From contig NZ_BMLC01000003.1 of NCBI RefSeq assembly GCF_014645015.1, positions 121,109 to 185,108 on the forward strand: a stretch of 64,000 bases of DNA. The letters run 5' to 3'. Source of the DNA: Salinibacterium xinjiangense. Lineage in GTDB: Bacteria; Actinomycetota; Actinomycetes; Actinomycetales; Microbacteriaceae. A model generated the notes under the pieces. That model was not told the DNA's origin. It was given only the letters and a program-made list of their open reading frames with translations, and did not search any database. A program made the position numbers and the translations under genes. Positions 62,910 to 64,000 of the stretch are shown in pieces (the stretch's first letter is position 1; each line of letters begins with the position of its first letter).

Positions 62910-63856
62910 TGCCCGAAGGGCATTCCGTCCATCGGCTCGCGAATCGATTCGGCCAGCTCTTCGTGGGGCGGGAGGTCGCGGCATCCTCGCCACAGGGTCG
63001 TTTTGCGGGTGGCGCAACACTCATCGACGGACGCTGGATGACGCAGGCCATGGCTGTCGGCAAACATATGTTCCTCGAGTTCGACAATAACCTGTGGCTG
63101 CACATTCACCTTGGGCTGTATGGCGCGTGGGATTTTGCGGGTGACATCAGCGCTGAGGCGCTATCAGCCCCATCGACCGAGGGCACAACGATCGGCGAAC
63201 ATGAGGATTCGCTGTCGAGCATCGGCGCACCTCGACGAGCCCGGCTGCGGATCTCCGAGGTGGAAACACTCGAAGAGGACAACGCGATCTTCCCCGCGGA
63301 GCCTGTGGGGGCCGTTCGGGTCAGGCTTCTGACGCATGCCACCGTCGCCGACCTTCGCGGACCAACGGCGTGCGAGGTCATGCGCGCTGATGAGGTGCAG
63401 GCCAAGATCGACACCCTGGGGCCCGACCCCATCGTGGATGCAGGTCGTAAAGCCGAAAACCGCTTTGTGGCGGCGGTGATGAAAAGAGCCGTGCCGATCG
63501 GGCTTTTGCTCATGGACCAATCGGTGGTCGCAGGAATCGGCAACGTCTATCGCGCCGAAATCCTGTTTCGCGCGCGACTGGACCCACACACGCGAGGTCG
63601 CGACCTGGACGAGAAGACCGTTCGCGCACTGTGGAAAGACTGGACGAAGCTGTTGAAGATCGGCGTCGAGACGGGCCAGATGTTGACGCGGGACAATCTC
63701 GGCCCGAATCCCGCACGGGGGTTGATGGCGCGGCGGGCGAATCGCTATTGGGTCTACCACCGCGAGGGTCTACGGTGCCGGGTGTGTGACTTCCCGATCG
63801 TCATGGAAGTGATGGGCGCGCGCAAACTCTATTGGTGTCCGCAGGATCAACGGTGA
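62909..63856 (+). CDS. nei2: Formamidopyrimidine/endonuclease VIII glycosylase (Nei2-like)
   Basis: 315 residues. PEGHSVHRLANRFG (catalytic Pro-Glu), H2TH region LLMDQSVVAGIGNVYRAEILFRA, and a C-terminal finger CRVCDFPIV...YWCPQDQR in which the fourth Cys is Asp or absent. It removes oxidised pyrimidines. Overlaps rpiB by one base. Confidence 0.9.
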   Translation: MPEGHSVHRLANRFGQLFVGREVAASSPQGRFAGGATLIDGRWMTQAMAVGKHMFLEFDNNLWLHIHLGLYGAWDFAGDISAEALSAPSTEGTTIGEHEDSLSSIGAPRRARLRISEVETLEEDNAIFPAEPVGAVRVRLLTHATVADLRGPTACEVMRADEVQAKIDTLGPDPIVDAGRKAENRFVAAVMKRAVPIGLLLMDQSVVAGIGNVYRAEILFRARLDPHTRGRDLDEKTVRALWKDWTKLLKIGVETGQMLTRDNLGPNPARGLMARRANRYWVYHREGLRCRVCDFPIVMEVMGARKLYWCPQDQR

Positions 63857-63872
63857 GCGAGAAGGAGCAGCC

Positions 63873-64000
63873 ATGCGGATGACCCCGACGTACCTCCTCA
63901 CAGATCCGGAGGAGGTCAAGCGGCTCATCCGGGAGAACCCGTGGGTGACGATGGTGTCGACCACCTCGGCGGGAATCGTGGCATCCCACTATCCTGTCGT
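63873..64000 (+). CDS. FMN-binding PaiB-like protein (N-terminal part)
   Basis: 42 codons visible from ATG 63873 (AAGGAG upstream) to the window end. MRMTPTYLLTDPEEVKRLIR then WVTMVSTTSAGIVASHYPV matches the start of PaiB/FMN-binding split-barrel regulators. Downstream part lies outside. Confidence 0.75.
   Translation, partial: MRMTPTYLLTDPEEVKRLIRENPWVTMVSTTSAGIVASHYPV

Noticed and set aside
1-64000. CRISPR arrays, insertion sequences, phage or integrase genes
   Set aside because: No spaced direct repeats of CRISPR type, transposase, integrase or att-like duplications were seen.

Overview
The window is a contiguous stretch of chromosome from a high-GC Gram-positive actinomycete. Protein resemblance, gene order and lifestyle genes point to the family Microbacteriaceae (Leifsonia/Salinibacterium-like), but this is inference from sequence recognition and no search was run. 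Supporting signs are the mycothiol-associated folds (DinB/TIGR03086-like protein, Rv2466c-like nitroreductase), FBP zinc-finger, DUF3097, DUF2017, DUF427 and DUF2510 proteins, actinobacterial Nei2 and dense GTGA/ATGA gene overlaps. It is mostly ordinary core and house-keeping chromosome: no phage, transposase, CRISPR or plasmid machinery was seen.

Layout. 1-2 kb: the start of an ABC ATPase cut by the window edge, a cold-shock/DUF1294 membrane fusion, then a patch of gene remnants (quinone oxidoreductase tail, DUF1905 tail). 2-3.4 kb: an ECF sigma factor followed directly by a single-pass membrane protein with an acidic, repetitive exterior. 3.4-24 kb: scattered metabolic and small genes (PLP decarboxylase, SDRs, PspC, YidC-like insertase, NYN-LOTUS protein, AI-2E exporter family, hydrolases, acyl-CoA ligase, acyltransferase, methyltransferase, VanZ-like, M23 peptidase, DUF3097), with remnants of zwf and of a TetR regulator. 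24.5-30.7 kb: treX-treY-treZ, the glycogen-to-trehalose operon. 31-36 kb: glycosyltransferase, DUF1697, then a TPP riboswitch controlling a YkoE-YkoD-YkoC thiamine/HMP ECF transporter with a P-loop kinase-like gene at its end. 36-39 kb: lipoprotein, zincin/DUF2017/ClpS cluster, tRNA-His with a clear terminator, oligoribonuclease. 39-44 kb: thioredoxin-like gene, tRNA-Arg, a HATPase-LuxR hybrid regulator divergent from a glutathione-independent formaldehyde dehydrogenase with a palindrome between them, and a decayed GlcG/HbpS gene. 44-49 kb: aldo/keto reductase, MsrA, SSB with a hairpin-rich leader, lipoprotein, EttA, thioesterase. 49-53 kb: glycine-betaine ABC transporter proX-proW-proV. 53-64 kb: TesB, DUF2510 membrane protein, truncated haemoglobin, MscS channel, aminopeptidase N, Rv2466c-like protein, DUF2332, RpiB, Nei2 and the start of a PaiB-like FMN protein.

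Physiology. Trehalose synthesis from glycogen, glycine-betaine import and an MscS channel form an osmotic-stress set; MsrA, formaldehyde dehydrogenase, truncated haemoglobin, Nei2 and the mycothiol-type proteins form a redox/electrophile-stress set.

The most unusual signals are not a new gene system but recurring local patterns: (i) three genes (treY, ykoD, a thioesterase) whose conserved N-termini fit a CTG start fused to the preceding stop as CTGA, plus a DUF1697 gene with no standard start at all; (ii) 15-bp tandem repeats placed exactly over stop codons at three unrelated gene ends; (iii) the HATPase-LuxR/fdhA divergent pair with its palindrome; (iv) at least five decayed gene remnants.
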